Shown piece by piece: positions 47,546-55,931 of a stretch of 64,000 nt of DNA. Location of the stretch: positions 1,054,001 to 1,118,000 of the forward strand of contig NZ_LS483446.1 of the NCBI RefSeq assembly GCF_900476215.1. The letters are read 5' to 3'. Made by a program: the position numbers and the translations under genes. Every line of letters begins with the position of its first letter. Positions within the stretch are counted from its first letter, which is position 1. This stretch comes from Helicobacter mustelae (GTDB lineage Bacteria; Campylobacterota; Campylobacteria; Campylobacterales; Helicobacteraceae). The notes beneath the pieces were generated by a model. The model searched no databases. It had not been told where the DNA came from and saw only the letters and a list, made by a program, of their open reading frames with translations.

Positions 47546-47599
47546 ATGAACAAGGTCAAACATTTGCAATGTTGCGATTATAAAACATTTAATAACTAG
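47546..47599 (+). CDS. mccA: Candidate MccA microcin precursor peptide ending in Asn
   Basis: A 17-codon ORF reading MNKVKHLQCCDYKTFNN then TAG, with AGAGGG shortly before the ATG. MccB-family enzymes attach AMP to the C-terminal Asn of a ribosomal peptide (E. coli MRTGNAN); this is the only short ORF I found upstream of mccB that ends in Asn-stop. In-frame ATGs at 47492 and 47507 would extend it to 35 or 30 residues but lack ribosome sites and lie within the hairpin. The stop codon abuts an A/T-only hairpin. The peptide is longer than the seven residues of E. coli and has two adjacent cysteines. Confidence 0.55.
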   Translation: MNKVKHLQCCDYKTFNN

Positions 47600-47646
47600 T
47601 AATTTTTTATTTTTAAAATTAAGCTTATTTTAAAAATAAAAAATTA
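47600..47646 (+). promoter_or_regulatory. Perfect 20-bp A/T-only hairpin between mccA and mccB
   Basis: TAATTTTTTATTTTTAAAAT pairs perfectly with 47627-47646 around the 7-base loop TAAGCTT, starting at the base after the mccA stop codon. In E. coli a hairpin between mccA and mccB makes most transcripts end after mccA, so that peptide outnumbers enzyme. The same position here suggests the same role. Confidence 0.75.
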
Positions 47647-47743
47647 TAGTGATGCTAAAGCCTTAAATACAAAGATTTAAATAAGACTGTGATTTAGGTA
47701 AGGTGGGAGGGGAAACATAATTTAAATAGATATAGGTGTTTTT

Positions 47744-48787
47744 ATGCAGGAGTTCTTTCAAACAAGTTATACAGCCATTGCAGGCAAAACACAGCAAGAG
47801 AATATTTTAGGAGTTGGGACCCATCAGTATTGTGTTTCTACGGAGTATTTTCACCATTCATTGTTGCTTTTAGAATTTCTTCTTGAAGCCAAAAATAAAG
47901 AACAAATTCAGAACTTTTTGCATAACAATTGCATAAACCCCCACATATTTCAAGAACTTAAAGAGCATAAACTTATCACATCTTCTTGGAAAATTATCCC
48001 GGAAGAAAAAAATCACCTCTATCTCGATCTACTTGTGGATCCTCTAGATGTCACTGTGGAGAATTTCCATAAAACAGTTTTTATAATTATGGGTTGTGGT
48101 GGCATTGGAAATTTTTTAAGTTATGCTATAGCAAGCTATTCGCCTCATAAGATCATTCTCATTGATAGAGATAATATAAGTGAAAGTAATCTGAATCGTC
48201 AATTTATGTTTTCTAAAGATTCATTAAATCTTCCAAAAACTGAAATCTTGACTACAGAGCTGCAGAAAAGATTTAGAGTAAACATAGAAAGTTTTTACGA
48301 GTTTACTACAACAGAGCTTTTAGAAAATATAGTTGCCAATCATAGCTCATACAATATTTTAGGCATTGTTTCAGGGGATGATCACCATATTCTAGAGATA
48401 ACAGCCAAGGTGTTTTGTAAAGCCAAAGTACCTTTTCTCAATGTAGGTTATCTCAATGACATTTCCCTCATTGGCCCTTTTTATATTCCGAATATTTCTT
48501 GCTGCCCGTTCTGTCATAACAGTTTTTCACTAGAGCAAACCCATCTAGAAGATCCAAAAATACAAGCAATTATGGATAGGATTAACAATCGCGCGCAAGC
48601 TCCATCGAGTTTCATCAATAATGCTCTTGCTTTGGCTATGTCAGATATCATCCAGTATATGGCCCATCAGTTGGAAAATATCAAATCCATAAACTGTCGT
48701 TTTGGGATGGATAACAATACTTTTGAACCATGCACTCTTGCTTCTAGCTTGGATGCAAATTGCGCTTATTGCCAACATGCCTCTTAA
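47744..48787 (+). CDS. mccB: MccB-like microcin C adenylyltransferase (ThiF/E1 superfamily)
   Basis: A 347-residue enzyme, the length of E. coli MccB. An N-terminal domain of about 105 residues corresponds to the peptide clamp. The adenylation domain has GCGGIGN (117-123), D141/D143, SNLNRQ (R152) and K165. Structural zinc is held by C254/C257 (CPFC) and C340/C343 (CAYC). NVGYLNDISLIGPFYIP matches the MccB-specific block rather than ThiF or MoeB. By family knowledge it converts the terminal Asn of MccA into a peptidyl-AMP by an N-P bond. AGGTG lies five bases before the ATG. The gene is visibly more A/T-rich than its neighbours, suggesting transfer. Confidence 0.88.
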   Translation: MQEFFQTSYTAIAGKTQQENILGVGTHQYCVSTEYFHHSLLLLEFLLEAKNKEQIQNFLHNNCINPHIFQELKEHKLITSSWKIIPEEKNHLYLDLLVDPLDVTVENFHKTVFIIMGCGGIGNFLSYAIASYSPHKIILIDRDNISESNLNRQFMFSKDSLNLPKTEILTTELQKRFRVNIESFYEFTTTELLENIVANHSSYNILGIVSGDDHHILEITAKVFCKAKVPFLNVGYLNDISLIGPFYIPNISCCPFCHNSFSLEQTHLEDPKIQAIMDRINNRAQAPSSFINNALALAMSDIIQYMAHQLENIKSINCRFGMDNNTFEPCTLASSLDANCAYCQHAS

Positions 48788-49949
48788 AAGAAATATCCTC
48801 GTCTATTATGCAAGCATCTTGACTGCCATAAGCGCGCAAGCCCTGCCCCATGCCATTTTGACGCCATTATTGCTGGCCAAAGGGCTGTCTTTGGCTGAAA
48901 TCATGTGGGTGCAGGCCACCTACAGTATGGCAATGCTGCTCGCAGAATATCCCAGCGGAGTGCTAGCCGATCTCATGGCACGCAAGAGATTATTCCTGCT
49001 CTCTAAACTCGTGCTCATGTGTAGCTTTAGCATCATCTGGCTATGTGAAGGCCTTACATGGATGCTTCTAGCCTGGGCGCTCTATGGGCTAGCCAGTGCG
49101 CTAGATTCGGGCACCATAGATGCGAGCCTCATCAATGCGATCAAAGAGCAAAAGGCCAATTTATCCAGATTTTTTGCCATCGATAAGCAGCTGCGCTTTG
49201 CTGGCATGATCCTAGGCAGTGTATTGGGCTCATTTCTGTATGTGCGATATGGGGCCTCTGTGTACATCATGGGTTTGCTATTGCTTGCACTCTGCATGAT
49301 CATCGTGTTTTTAGGCTTCAAAGAGGGAGAAGTCCTAGTACATAGCAAGAGCCTAGAATTGTTAAAAAGACATATCAAAGAGGGCTTTTTAGAACTAGGC
49401 CAAAAGCCACACTTAAAAAAGCTTATGATTTGTAGCCTAGTGTTGCAGGTATTTTTTCAGACACATTTTCAGCTCTGGCAGGCATATTTTCTCGCCAAAG
49501 ATATTGCCACTTCGCATTTATTTTATTTTTATGTGGGCTTTCAAATTCTAGGAGTGTTGATCCACTTCATCCCAGCCACTTCCGCAGTATCCAAAAAATC
49601 TTGGATCCTTCTAGCCGGTCTGCCCTTGATCTTAGGGCTTCTTAGTTCTGTGCCCATAGTATTCATTGCATTGTATGCGCTCGTGGTTGCGATCTTTAGC
49701 TGGATTGCTTATTGTGTGGATTATCATTTTTCGCTATGCGTTTCAAAGCAAAAAATTTCAAGCCTCATCTCATTAAAGTCTAGCATTTCGCGTCTTGCCT
49801 CTGTAGCAATTTTGATTTTAAGCAGCGCTGAGCTAGCTTTTGTGTCTGTAGGCTATGTTGTAGTGTGGCACTTTTTGCTGGCCTTAGTTGCAGTGGCATT
49901 CCTTTTGAAATGGACGAACCTACAAAGCATTGGCAATAAACCTAGCTAA
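48777..49949 (+). CDS. mccC: MFS exporter, MccC-like
   Basis: A 390-residue transporter with about 12 spans. The ATG at 48777 (MPLKRNILVYYASILTAIS) overlaps the end of mccB by 11 bases with no ribosome site of its own, implying translational coupling; the ATG at 48702 would place a spurious segment in front. The MFS motif A region is EYPSGVLADLMARKRLFLLSK. In E. coli MccC exports the microcin and gives partial self-protection. Its base composition is nearer to the chromosome than that of mccB. Confidence 0.78.
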   Translation: MPLKRNILVYYASILTAISAQALPHAILTPLLLAKGLSLAEIMWVQATYSMAMLLAEYPSGVLADLMARKRLFLLSKLVLMCSFSIIWLCEGLTWMLLAWALYGLASALDSGTIDASLINAIKEQKANLSRFFAIDKQLRFAGMILGSVLGSFLYVRYGASVYIMGLLLLALCMIIVFLGFKEGEVLVHSKSLELLKRHIKEGFLELGQKPHLKKLMICSLVLQVFFQTHFQLWQAYFLAKDIATSHLFYFYVGFQILGVLIHFIPATSAVSKKSWILLAGLPLILGLLSSVPIVFIALYALVVAIFSWIAYCVDYHFSLCVSKQKISSLISLKSSISRLASVAILILSSAELAFVSVGYVVVWHFLLALVAVAFLLKWTNLQSIGNKPS

Positions 49950-50153
49950 AAAAGAGCTCACCCAATAAGGGATTTTCATGTGTGATGGCATCACCAAAGT
50001 TTTAACACGGGGGCAGAGTTTTTACGCGGTGCTTTTGTCTTCAAACTCATAGACTCCATAATCCTAGCTGCCATAATCCACAAGCAGGGGGGTGCTTCAT
50101 TTTTAAAGACTCTGATACCAGAGCGCTAGATTCGGGATTTATAAGCCAACCCC

Positions 50154-50182
50154 CCACAAATCCTAAAAACAAATTTGCAAAA
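50154..50182. repeat. 29-bp direct repeat, right copy
   Basis: Identical to 47269-47297. It lies 19 bases beyond the stop of the minus-strand glycosyltransferase gene. The 2.86 kb between the copies contains only the microcin C-like operon and its flanks. Confidence 0.9.
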
Positions 50183-50200
50183 ACACAAACCCTTCCAAAC

Positions 50201-51529
50201 TCATTGCAAGGATTTTTGGAAGCCTTGAAGCATTTGCGCGCCACTCTTCTCCCAGTCAAATTTTTTAGCGCGTTCCACTCCCCTTTCTCTGCAATGATGA
50301 TAAAATTCCCTATCAAAATACAATCGCTTCAATGCCTCCTGCAATGCTTCTGCATCCTTAGGATCTACCAATATCCCCGCATCCCCCACTACTTCAGGCA
50401 AAGAAGTGGTAGAAGATGCGATGATGGGAGCACCACACTGCATGGCCTCAAGTGCAGGCATACCAAACCCCTCATAATGGGAGAGATAAATGCTGCAAAA
50501 ACTATGAGCAAAAAGATTTGCCAAATCCTCATCATCCACATAGCCAATCATAAAAATCTTTTCTTCTAGTTCTTTGAAGCCTTTGATCTTTTCACGCAAA
50601 ATAGGCAGAAATTGCGCCCATCCTCCCCCGCCCATAACAAAAATGAGATTTTGGATCTTGTGCTTTTGCAGAAATGCCAAAAAATTCTCCACGACAAAAA
50701 CCAAATTTTTCCTAGGCTCTAAAGAACAAAGACTAAAAACATATTGCACATCTTGGGGAATGCCATATTTGGAGCGAATTTTTTGATTTTTTTGCGCATC
50801 AAAATCAGGATAAAAAGTCTTGGAATCCGCTGCAAGAGGAATCACTTGCATTTTCCCTTCTTCCATAAAAGGAAAAAACTCTAAAAAATCTTTCTTGGTA
50901 TATTGGGAATTAACAAAATAAAAATCCTTGGCATTTAGTGACTGAGATAATGCCTCAAAAGAGAGATGCCCAAAAAAAAGATCTCGGATGAGCGAGGGTT
51001 TGGGGAAATATTCTGGTAAAACCAAAGGAATGCAATCATGCAAAAATACAAATTTTATAAAATGCTTGCTAGCTTGAAAGGGGGGGGGCACCATAAAAAA
51101 GGGGGAGAAAAAAATCGCTCTTTTAAAACTGGCGATCTCATGGGGATTTGATTTGCTAGAAAAAAGAGAAGCAATGTCACTTATTGGAGGGAGAGGAGCC
51201 CTCCTATCTGCAAAAACTTTTTGCACAATCGCCAAAAAAAAAGAAAATGCACGAGTGAAAAGATTTCTTTTTTTGCTCTTGCTTTTGTAATAAAACAAAT
51301 GAGAAAGCATGCAGAAAATCCTACCTCTTTTTTGTAGAATTTTCCACTCTGGGAAAGATTTCTGCAAAATGCAGTGCGAAGCAATATCAGCATAGAGATA
51401 AAAGTCGCATTTTTTACTAAAGTATTGTGCAAAGTTATAGGCTGTGAAATACACCCCGCTTCTATTAGCTGTTTTTCGCACCACATTTGCCAATACACGG
51501 CCATCAAAAACTACGACAACTTTTTTCAT
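50201..51529 (-). CDS. GT4-family glycosyltransferase with a C9 tract
   Basis: A 442-residue GT-B protein. The C-terminal domain has the family signatures SLEPRKNLVFVVENFL and SHYEGFGMPALEAMQCGAPIIASSTTSLPEVVGDAGILVDP (E-x7-E). It most likely extends a lipopolysaccharide or glycoprotein glycan. Codons 151-153 (MVPPPF) are made of nine consecutive C, in frame here, so the gene is ON as sequenced; a one-base slip would truncate it shortly afterwards. It lies beside the right repeat of the microcin cassette. Confidence 0.85.
   Translation of the reverse strand: MKKVVVVFDGRVLANVVRKTANRSGVYFTAYNFAQYFSKKCDFYLYADIASHCILQKSFPEWKILQKRGRIFCMLSHLFYYKSKSKKRNLFTRAFSFFLAIVQKVFADRRAPLPPISDIASLFSSKSNPHEIASFKRAIFFSPFFMVPPPFQASKHFIKFVFLHDCIPLVLPEYFPKPSLIRDLFFGHLSFEALSQSLNAKDFYFVNSQYTKKDFLEFFPFMEEGKMQVIPLAADSKTFYPDFDAQKNQKIRSKYGIPQDVQYVFSLCSLEPRKNLVFVVENFLAFLQKHKIQNLIFVMGGGGWAQFLPILREKIKGFKELEEKIFMIGYVDDEDLANLFAHSFCSIYLSHYEGFGMPALEAMQCGAPIIASSTTSLPEVVGDAGILVDPKDAEALQEALKRLYFDREFYHHCRERGVERAKKFDWEKSGAQMLQGFQKSLQ
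51070..51078. repeat. G9 tract (C9 in the glycosyltransferase coding strand)
   Basis: Nine consecutive G on the plus strand, inside the glycosyltransferase gene. Length change would switch the gene on or off. Confidence 0.85.
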
Positions 51530-51605
51530 TCCTCTCTCCTATGTCATCAATTGCTTACCTTGTGGATCGCTTCTCTATGCAAGGGTCCTGCTTATCCCAT
51601 CATTC

Positions 51606-52061
51606 TTATTGTTTTTTAGAGGGCTCCTCCAAGGTGCGGACAATCAAGCCAGAGGGGAGGGAAAAAAACTCAATCCATTGCTTTTCTGCTGCATAGTGCT
51701 CCCCTAAATCCACCTCATGATCATAGCCCTGCAAATGCAATACACCATGGATAAAAAGCAATGCGATCTCTTCCTCCAAGCTATGGCCAAAAAAATGCGC
51801 AGCACCTTGTGCGATGGGAATGCAGATCACCACGCTGCCAAGTGGCATGTTGGCAATCCCCATAGCATCTAAAGGGAAGCTCAACACATCAGTGGGCTTA
51901 TCCTGGTTGCGATATTCTTTGTTCATGCCTTGAATCATATTTTCATCAACAAACAATAGCTCAATCATTCTTTGGGGGCTTAGGGTCTGTGCGATTTTTT
52001 CTAATCGTGCAGTTTCTAACAGCGTAGTTGTTTGATTATCAATCTCTAAGCATCTAGACAT
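51606..52061 (-). CDS. ybeY: Endoribonuclease YbeY
   Basis: A 151-residue zinc-dependent rRNA maturation factor. The metal motif is HGVLHLQGYDHEVD; MNKEYRNQDKPTDVLSFPLD is also diagnostic. It overlaps dapB by 16 bases. Confidence 0.93.
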   Translation of the reverse strand: MSRCLEIDNQTTTLLETARLEKIAQTLSPQRMIELLFVDENMIQGMNKEYRNQDKPTDVLSFPLDAMGIANMPLGSVVICIPIAQGAAHFFGHSLEEEIALLFIHGVLHLQGYDHEVDLGEHYAAEKQWIEFFSLPSGLIVRTLEEPSKKQ

Positions 52062-52816
52062 AAGATATCTTGAATATGATACATTCCACTAGGCTTAGAG
52101 AAAAGCCAAAGGGCTGCATCTATAGCGCCCTTAGCAAAAGTCAGGCGGGAAGTAGCATTGTGTAAAAATTCTAAATATTCACCATCTGCATAAAATCCCA
52201 CCACATGCCTTCCAGCAACATCCCCACCCCTAAGGCTCATTACTGCGATTTCCTCCCTGCCTCTTGCGCCGATGTCTCCATCACGTCCACTTACGCGCAC
52301 CCTATCTAGCTCCAAACCGCGCGCCCTTGCACAAGTCTCTGCCAAAGTAAGCGCTGTGCCACTGGGTGCATCTTTTTTGTAACGATGATGGATCTCACAA
52401 ATCTCAATATCTGCATCAGCAAAATTTTTTGCCACCATGCCAATGGCTGCATTCAAGATAGCAATACCTTTTGACATATTGGTCGCATAGAGCACTGGGG
52501 CCCTTTGAGACAAAGACTCTAGCAGCACAAAATCTCTCTGCCCAAGGCCTGTAGTCCCACAAACCAGGGGTTTTGGTGCGTCTTGCAATGCTGCTAAAAG
52601 CAGTTGCGTGGCGTGAGGAAGGGAAAAATCAATGATGATGTCACTTGCAGCAATAAAGCTTACAACATCATTGGTGATTAGGCAGTCTTTTGGGAGATTG
52701 AGAGAGGTGGAATCACGCAAGAAAGCCGCGCTAAGGGAGCAGGATTCATGCTGAGAAAGAAGCTCTACAAGCAATCTCCCCACTCTCCCGCTCGCTCCAA
52801 ATACTCCTACTCTCAA
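52046..52816 (-). CDS. dapB: 4-hydroxy-tetrahydrodipicolinate reductase
   Basis: A 256-residue enzyme of lysine and diaminopimelate synthesis. VGVFGASGRVGRLLVELL is the nucleotide-binding fold, EICEIHHRYKKDAPSGTAL the catalytic block. A 12-base gap separates it from trxB upstream on the minus strand. Confidence 0.94.
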   Translation of the reverse strand: MRVGVFGASGRVGRLLVELLSQHESCSLSAAFLRDSTSLNLPKDCLITNDVVSFIAASDIIIDFSLPHATQLLLAALQDAPKPLVCGTTGLGQRDFVLLESLSQRAPVLYATNMSKGIAILNAAIGMVAKNFADADIEICEIHHRYKKDAPSGTALTLAETCARARGLELDRVRVSGRDGDIGARGREEIAVMSLRGGDVAGRHVVGFYADGEYLEFLHNATSRLTFAKGAIDAALWLFSKPSGMYHIQDILCLDA

Positions 52817-52828
52817 TCCCTTCTCCCT

Positions 52829-53767
52829 TTATTTATGAGAATCAAGATATGCGATTGCTTGCAGCGCTGCTGTGGCACCATCACCGGCTGCACACACCAC
52901 CTGCTTAGGTGCTTGGACCCTGATATCTCCTGCAGCAAAGAACCCCGGGATATTAGTGCGCATCGAAAGATCCACGAGTACACTGCCATATTCATCAGTG
53001 TCACAGAGCATTTTGCCATCTTTTTGCTTTAAGATCTGATTGTTCACATCATATCCCACAAAGATAAAAATCCCAGGCACATCAAGCTTGCGCTCTTCAT
53101 TGGTTTGTGTGTTTTTGATCCTCACGCCTACTACACCCATCGCATCACCTAGGATTTCCTCCACCACATAGGGAGTAAGAAACTCAATTTTTTCATTATT
53201 TTTGGCATGCTCAATAGTCACAGGAGCTGCACGGAAGCCATCACGCCTATGGATGAGATAGACCTTTTTACACATTTTTGTAAGATAAATTGCCTCTTCT
53301 AGCGCAGTGTCTCCGCCTCCCAAAACTGCTACCTCTTTGTTTTTATAAAAAAAGCCATCGCAAGTAGCACAGGTGCTAACCCCCTTGCCCCACAACTCAC
53401 TCTCTCCCTTGATTCCTGTTCTTTTGGGACTTCCACCCGTGGTAATAATCACAGATTTTGCTTCATCCTCTTTCCCGTCATTTCTTAGGATTACAAAATG
53501 ATTTCCTCTCTTTTCTATTCGCTCTACTTCCACCATCTCATGCTTGAGTCCGAAGCGAAAACACTGCTCCTGCCAAGGCTGCATAAAATCCAATCCGCTT
53601 AATATTTCCTTAACACCAGGGTAATTTTCAATCTCACTGCTTCCTGTGATCTGTCCACCAGGCATGCCTTTTTCGAATAAAACGACATTTTTTATGCCTC
53701 CGCGAGTCGCATACAAGCCTGCAGAAAGCCCAGCAGGACCACCACCAATAATTGCTAAATCTATCAT
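52829..53767 (-). CDS. trxB: Thioredoxin reductase
   Basis: A 312-residue flavoenzyme. FAD fold [19 protein letters not shown], redox pair C133/C136 in [13 protein letters not shown] fold [17 protein letters not shown], and C-terminal FFAAGDIR. It reduces the thioredoxin encoded directly upstream. Confidence 0.95.
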   Translation of the reverse strand: MIDLAIIGGGPAGLSAGLYATRGGIKNVVLFEKGMPGGQITGSSEIENYPGVKEILSGLDFMQPWQEQCFRFGLKHEMVEVERIEKRGNHFVILRNDGKEDEAKSVIITTGGSPKRTGIKGESELWGKGVSTCATCDGFFYKNKEVAVLGGGDTALEEAIYLTKMCKKVYLIHRRDGFRAAPVTIEHAKNNEKIEFLTPYVVEEILGDAMGVVGVRIKNTQTNEERKLDVPGIFIFVGYDVNNQILKQKDGKMLCDTDEYGSVLVDLSMRTNIPGFFAAGDIRVQAPKQVVCAAGDGATAALQAIAYLDSHK

Positions 53768-53822
53768 GATAGCTCCTTAAACAATAATTTTTATCCTTAA
53801 TGGTATTATGGAAATATCAATC

Positions 53823-53849
53823 TTTAGTAATCCAAAAAGGATTACTAAA
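53823..53849. other. 11-bp hairpin between trxA and trxB
   Basis: TTTAGTAATCC and GGATTACTAAA form a perfect stem around five A (plus strand). In the direction of transcription (minus) no T-run follows the stem, so it may set the trxA/trxB ratio by partial termination or processing rather than ending the transcript. Confidence 0.55.
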
Positions 53850-53852
53850 AAA

Positions 53853-54170
53853 TCATAAGAGAGAGTCAATTTTTTCTTTGATAACTTGCTTGGAGCTTGC
53901 GCCTACGATCTGGTCGACGACTTCTCCATTTTTCATGAAGAGGATTGTTGGAATACTGCGAATTCCAAATTTTGCAGAGAGCTCATCTTGCTCATCGGTA
54001 TTAACCTTGCAGATTGCTGCTTTGCCTTCATATTCTTTGGCAAGCTCATCAATCACGGGCGCTAACATTCGGCAAGGGCCACACCAAGGTGCCCAAAAAT
54101 CCACCACTGCCACGCCATTTTGTGTCACAGAAACAAAATTCTCTGAAGTCAATTCAACATATTGTCCCAT
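53853..54170 (-). CDS. trxA: Thioredoxin
   Basis: A 105-residue protein with the WCGPC active site (C30, C33) in VVDFWAPWCGPCRMLAPVID and the cis-Pro region SIPTILFMKNGEVVDQIVGA. It donates electrons to reductases and repairs disulfides, recharged by TrxB. AAGGAG precedes the ATG. Confidence 0.97.
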   Translation of the reverse strand: MGQYVELTSENFVSVTQNGVAVVDFWAPWCGPCRMLAPVIDELAKEYEGKAAICKVNTDEQDELSAKFGIRSIPTILFMKNGEVVDQIVGASSKQVIKEKIDSLL

Positions 54171-54217
54171 TACTACTCCTTTTAATCAAAATTTGGAAAA
54201 AATTATACACAGTTTTT

Positions 54218-54550
54218 TTAAAGGGTAATATTCTCTAAAAATAAAATTTCATCATTTTCAATGCAAATTGCATCAATGCAAAAAGGCAAATCCAGAGAAT
54301 TTCTACACTTATAATATTCAATAGTTTTAATGATTTTTTTCATCTTTTGAGGAGTGATTGCATAGATGGGATTGAAATTTTTCCCGCTTTTGACTTCGAT
54401 GAAATGCAAAACATCATCCCTCAATGCGATGATATCAATCTCTCCATATCTAGAAAAGAAATTATATTCTGCAATCTCAAAACCCCTCTCCAAAAGATAT
54501 TCCCCTGCTTTTTTCTCTGCCAACAATCCCTTTTCTCTACTCATCCACAT
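54218..54550 (-). CDS. UPF0102 (YraN) family protein
   Basis: A 110-residue nuclease-fold protein. [36 protein letters not shown] and [10 protein letters not shown] carry the Glu, Asp and Glu-x-Lys residues of the restriction-endonuclease-like fold. The family's biological role is not settled. Confidence 0.88.
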   Translation of the reverse strand: MWMSREKGLLAEKKAGEYLLERGFEIAEYNFFSRYGEIDIIALRDDVLHFIEVKSGKNFNPIYAITPQKMKKIIKTIEYYKCRNSLDLPFCIDAICIENDEILFLENITL

Positions 54551-54655
54551 CCCCTAATGCCAAACGACATCTAGTCCAATGGCCCCAATACGCCAAAAAC
54601 CCAAGTCTCCTAAGATCCCCACACTAATGCCAGAAAAGACCCCGCTTCAATGTGC

Positions 54656-55924
54656 CTATTGAAAATCCTCAATACGTATAAAAAAAGACCTATCCACGAT
54701 GAATTCTTGTTTATCAATCTCTTCTAATGCGTGAATGATATTTGCCTCTAAACTGACATGAGTAATGATGCAAAGTCTTGCGATATTTTCTTTGGCTTGT
54801 TTTTGTAAAAATACTTCAATAGAAATATCATTTTGACTCAAAATCCCAGCGACTTTTGACAAAACGCCTGCGCGATCAAAAGTGCTTAACCTCAAATAAT
54901 AACGACTAGTAATCTCTCTTTTATCGCGAATTTTAAAAGAAAAATGCTCCCTTTCAAAGCCAAGCATAGCAGAGTTTTTGCCTCTACCAATTTCAATCAA
55001 ATCACTAATCACCGCACTAGCAGTCGCATCCCCCCCTGCCCCCGCTCCATAATACAAAGTCTCACCCACACAATCTCCAATCACGCTAATAGCATTCATC
55101 ACGCCATCCACTTTTGCAATCATTTTATTTTTGTCAATCAAAACAGGATGCACCCTCAATTCGATTTCATTATGGATTTTTTTTGCAATACCCAAGGGCT
55201 TGATGACAAAATCAAACTCCTTTGCAAATGCGATATCATCCTCATCAATCTGCGTGATTCCCTCAATAATAATCTCTTCTGGCTTCACATCAATACCATA
55301 TGCCAAAGACGCAAGGATCAAAAGCTTATGCCCTGCATCCTGCCCATGAATATCAAGACTAGGATCTGCTTCAGCATATCCTAGCTCCTGGGCACTCTTC
55401 AAAGCATCTTTGAAGCTAATTTTTTGGCTACTCATTTGTGTGAGGATGTAATTGCTTGTTCCATTGAGGATACCGCGCAATGAAAGAATATGATTTGCGC
55501 CTAGTCCATCTTTAAGTGCCTTGATGATGGGGATCCCACCACACACACTGGCTTCAAAACCAATTGGATTATTTTTGGCAATCTGCTCAAGCTCATAGCG
55601 ATGATAGGCAAGCATTGCCTTATTTGCAGTAACAAGACTTTTATTTTTTTGCAACACTTCCTTAGCGACCTCATAGGCCTCCTCTACACCTCCCATGAGC
55701 TCAATAATAATCTCAATTTCTGGATCCTGGATCACACAATCCCTATCTGTGGTTAGCGCGACATCCACATCCCGCACTTTATTCAGATCTCTCACCACTC
55801 CTTTTTTGACCACAAGTTTTGCACCAATTCTTGCGCTAATGATATTTGCATTTTCCTGTAAAATCTTCACCACACTGCTGCCAACCACCCCCACTCCAAT
55901 AATTCCAATTCCAATCTCTCTCAT
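54656..55924 (-). CDS. hom: Homoserine dehydrogenase
   Basis: A 422-residue enzyme of threonine and methionine synthesis. The NAD-binding fold is [31 protein letters not shown] and [21 protein letters not shown] are family markers; an ACT domain ends the protein ([30 protein letters not shown]). The start [10 protein letters not shown] with GAGGT upstream is chosen over a longer frame that would overlap yejB. Confidence 0.94.
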   Translation of the reverse strand: MREIGIGIIGVGVVGSSVVKILQENANIISARIGAKLVVKKGVVRDLNKVRDVDVALTTDRDCVIQDPEIEIIIELMGGVEEAYEVAKEVLQKNKSLVTANKAMLAYHRYELEQIAKNNPIGFEASVCGGIPIIKALKDGLGANHILSLRGILNGTSNYILTQMSSQKISFKDALKSAQELGYAEADPSLDIHGQDAGHKLLILASLAYGIDVKPEEIIIEGITQIDEDDIAFAKEFDFVIKPLGIAKKIHNEIELRVHPVLIDKNKMIAKVDGVMNAISVIGDCVGETLYYGAGAGGDATASAVISDLIEIGRGKNSAMLGFEREHFSFKIRDKREITSRYYLRLSTFDRAGVLSKVAGILSQNDISIEVFLQKQAKENIARLCIITHVSLEANIIHALEEIDKQEFIVDRSFFIRIEDFQ

Positions 55925-55931
55925 ATCTACC

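Noticed and set aside
48702-48776. Longer N-terminus for the MccC-like exporter starting inside mccB
   Set aside because: The extra residues (MGWITILLNHALLLLAWMQ...) are an out-of-frame reading of conserved mccB codons; MFS homology begins at the ATG at 48777.
50047-50316. Minus-strand ORF across the right direct repeat
   Set aside because: It overlaps the end of the glycosyltransferase gene in another frame and covers the repeat; it shows no coding signature.
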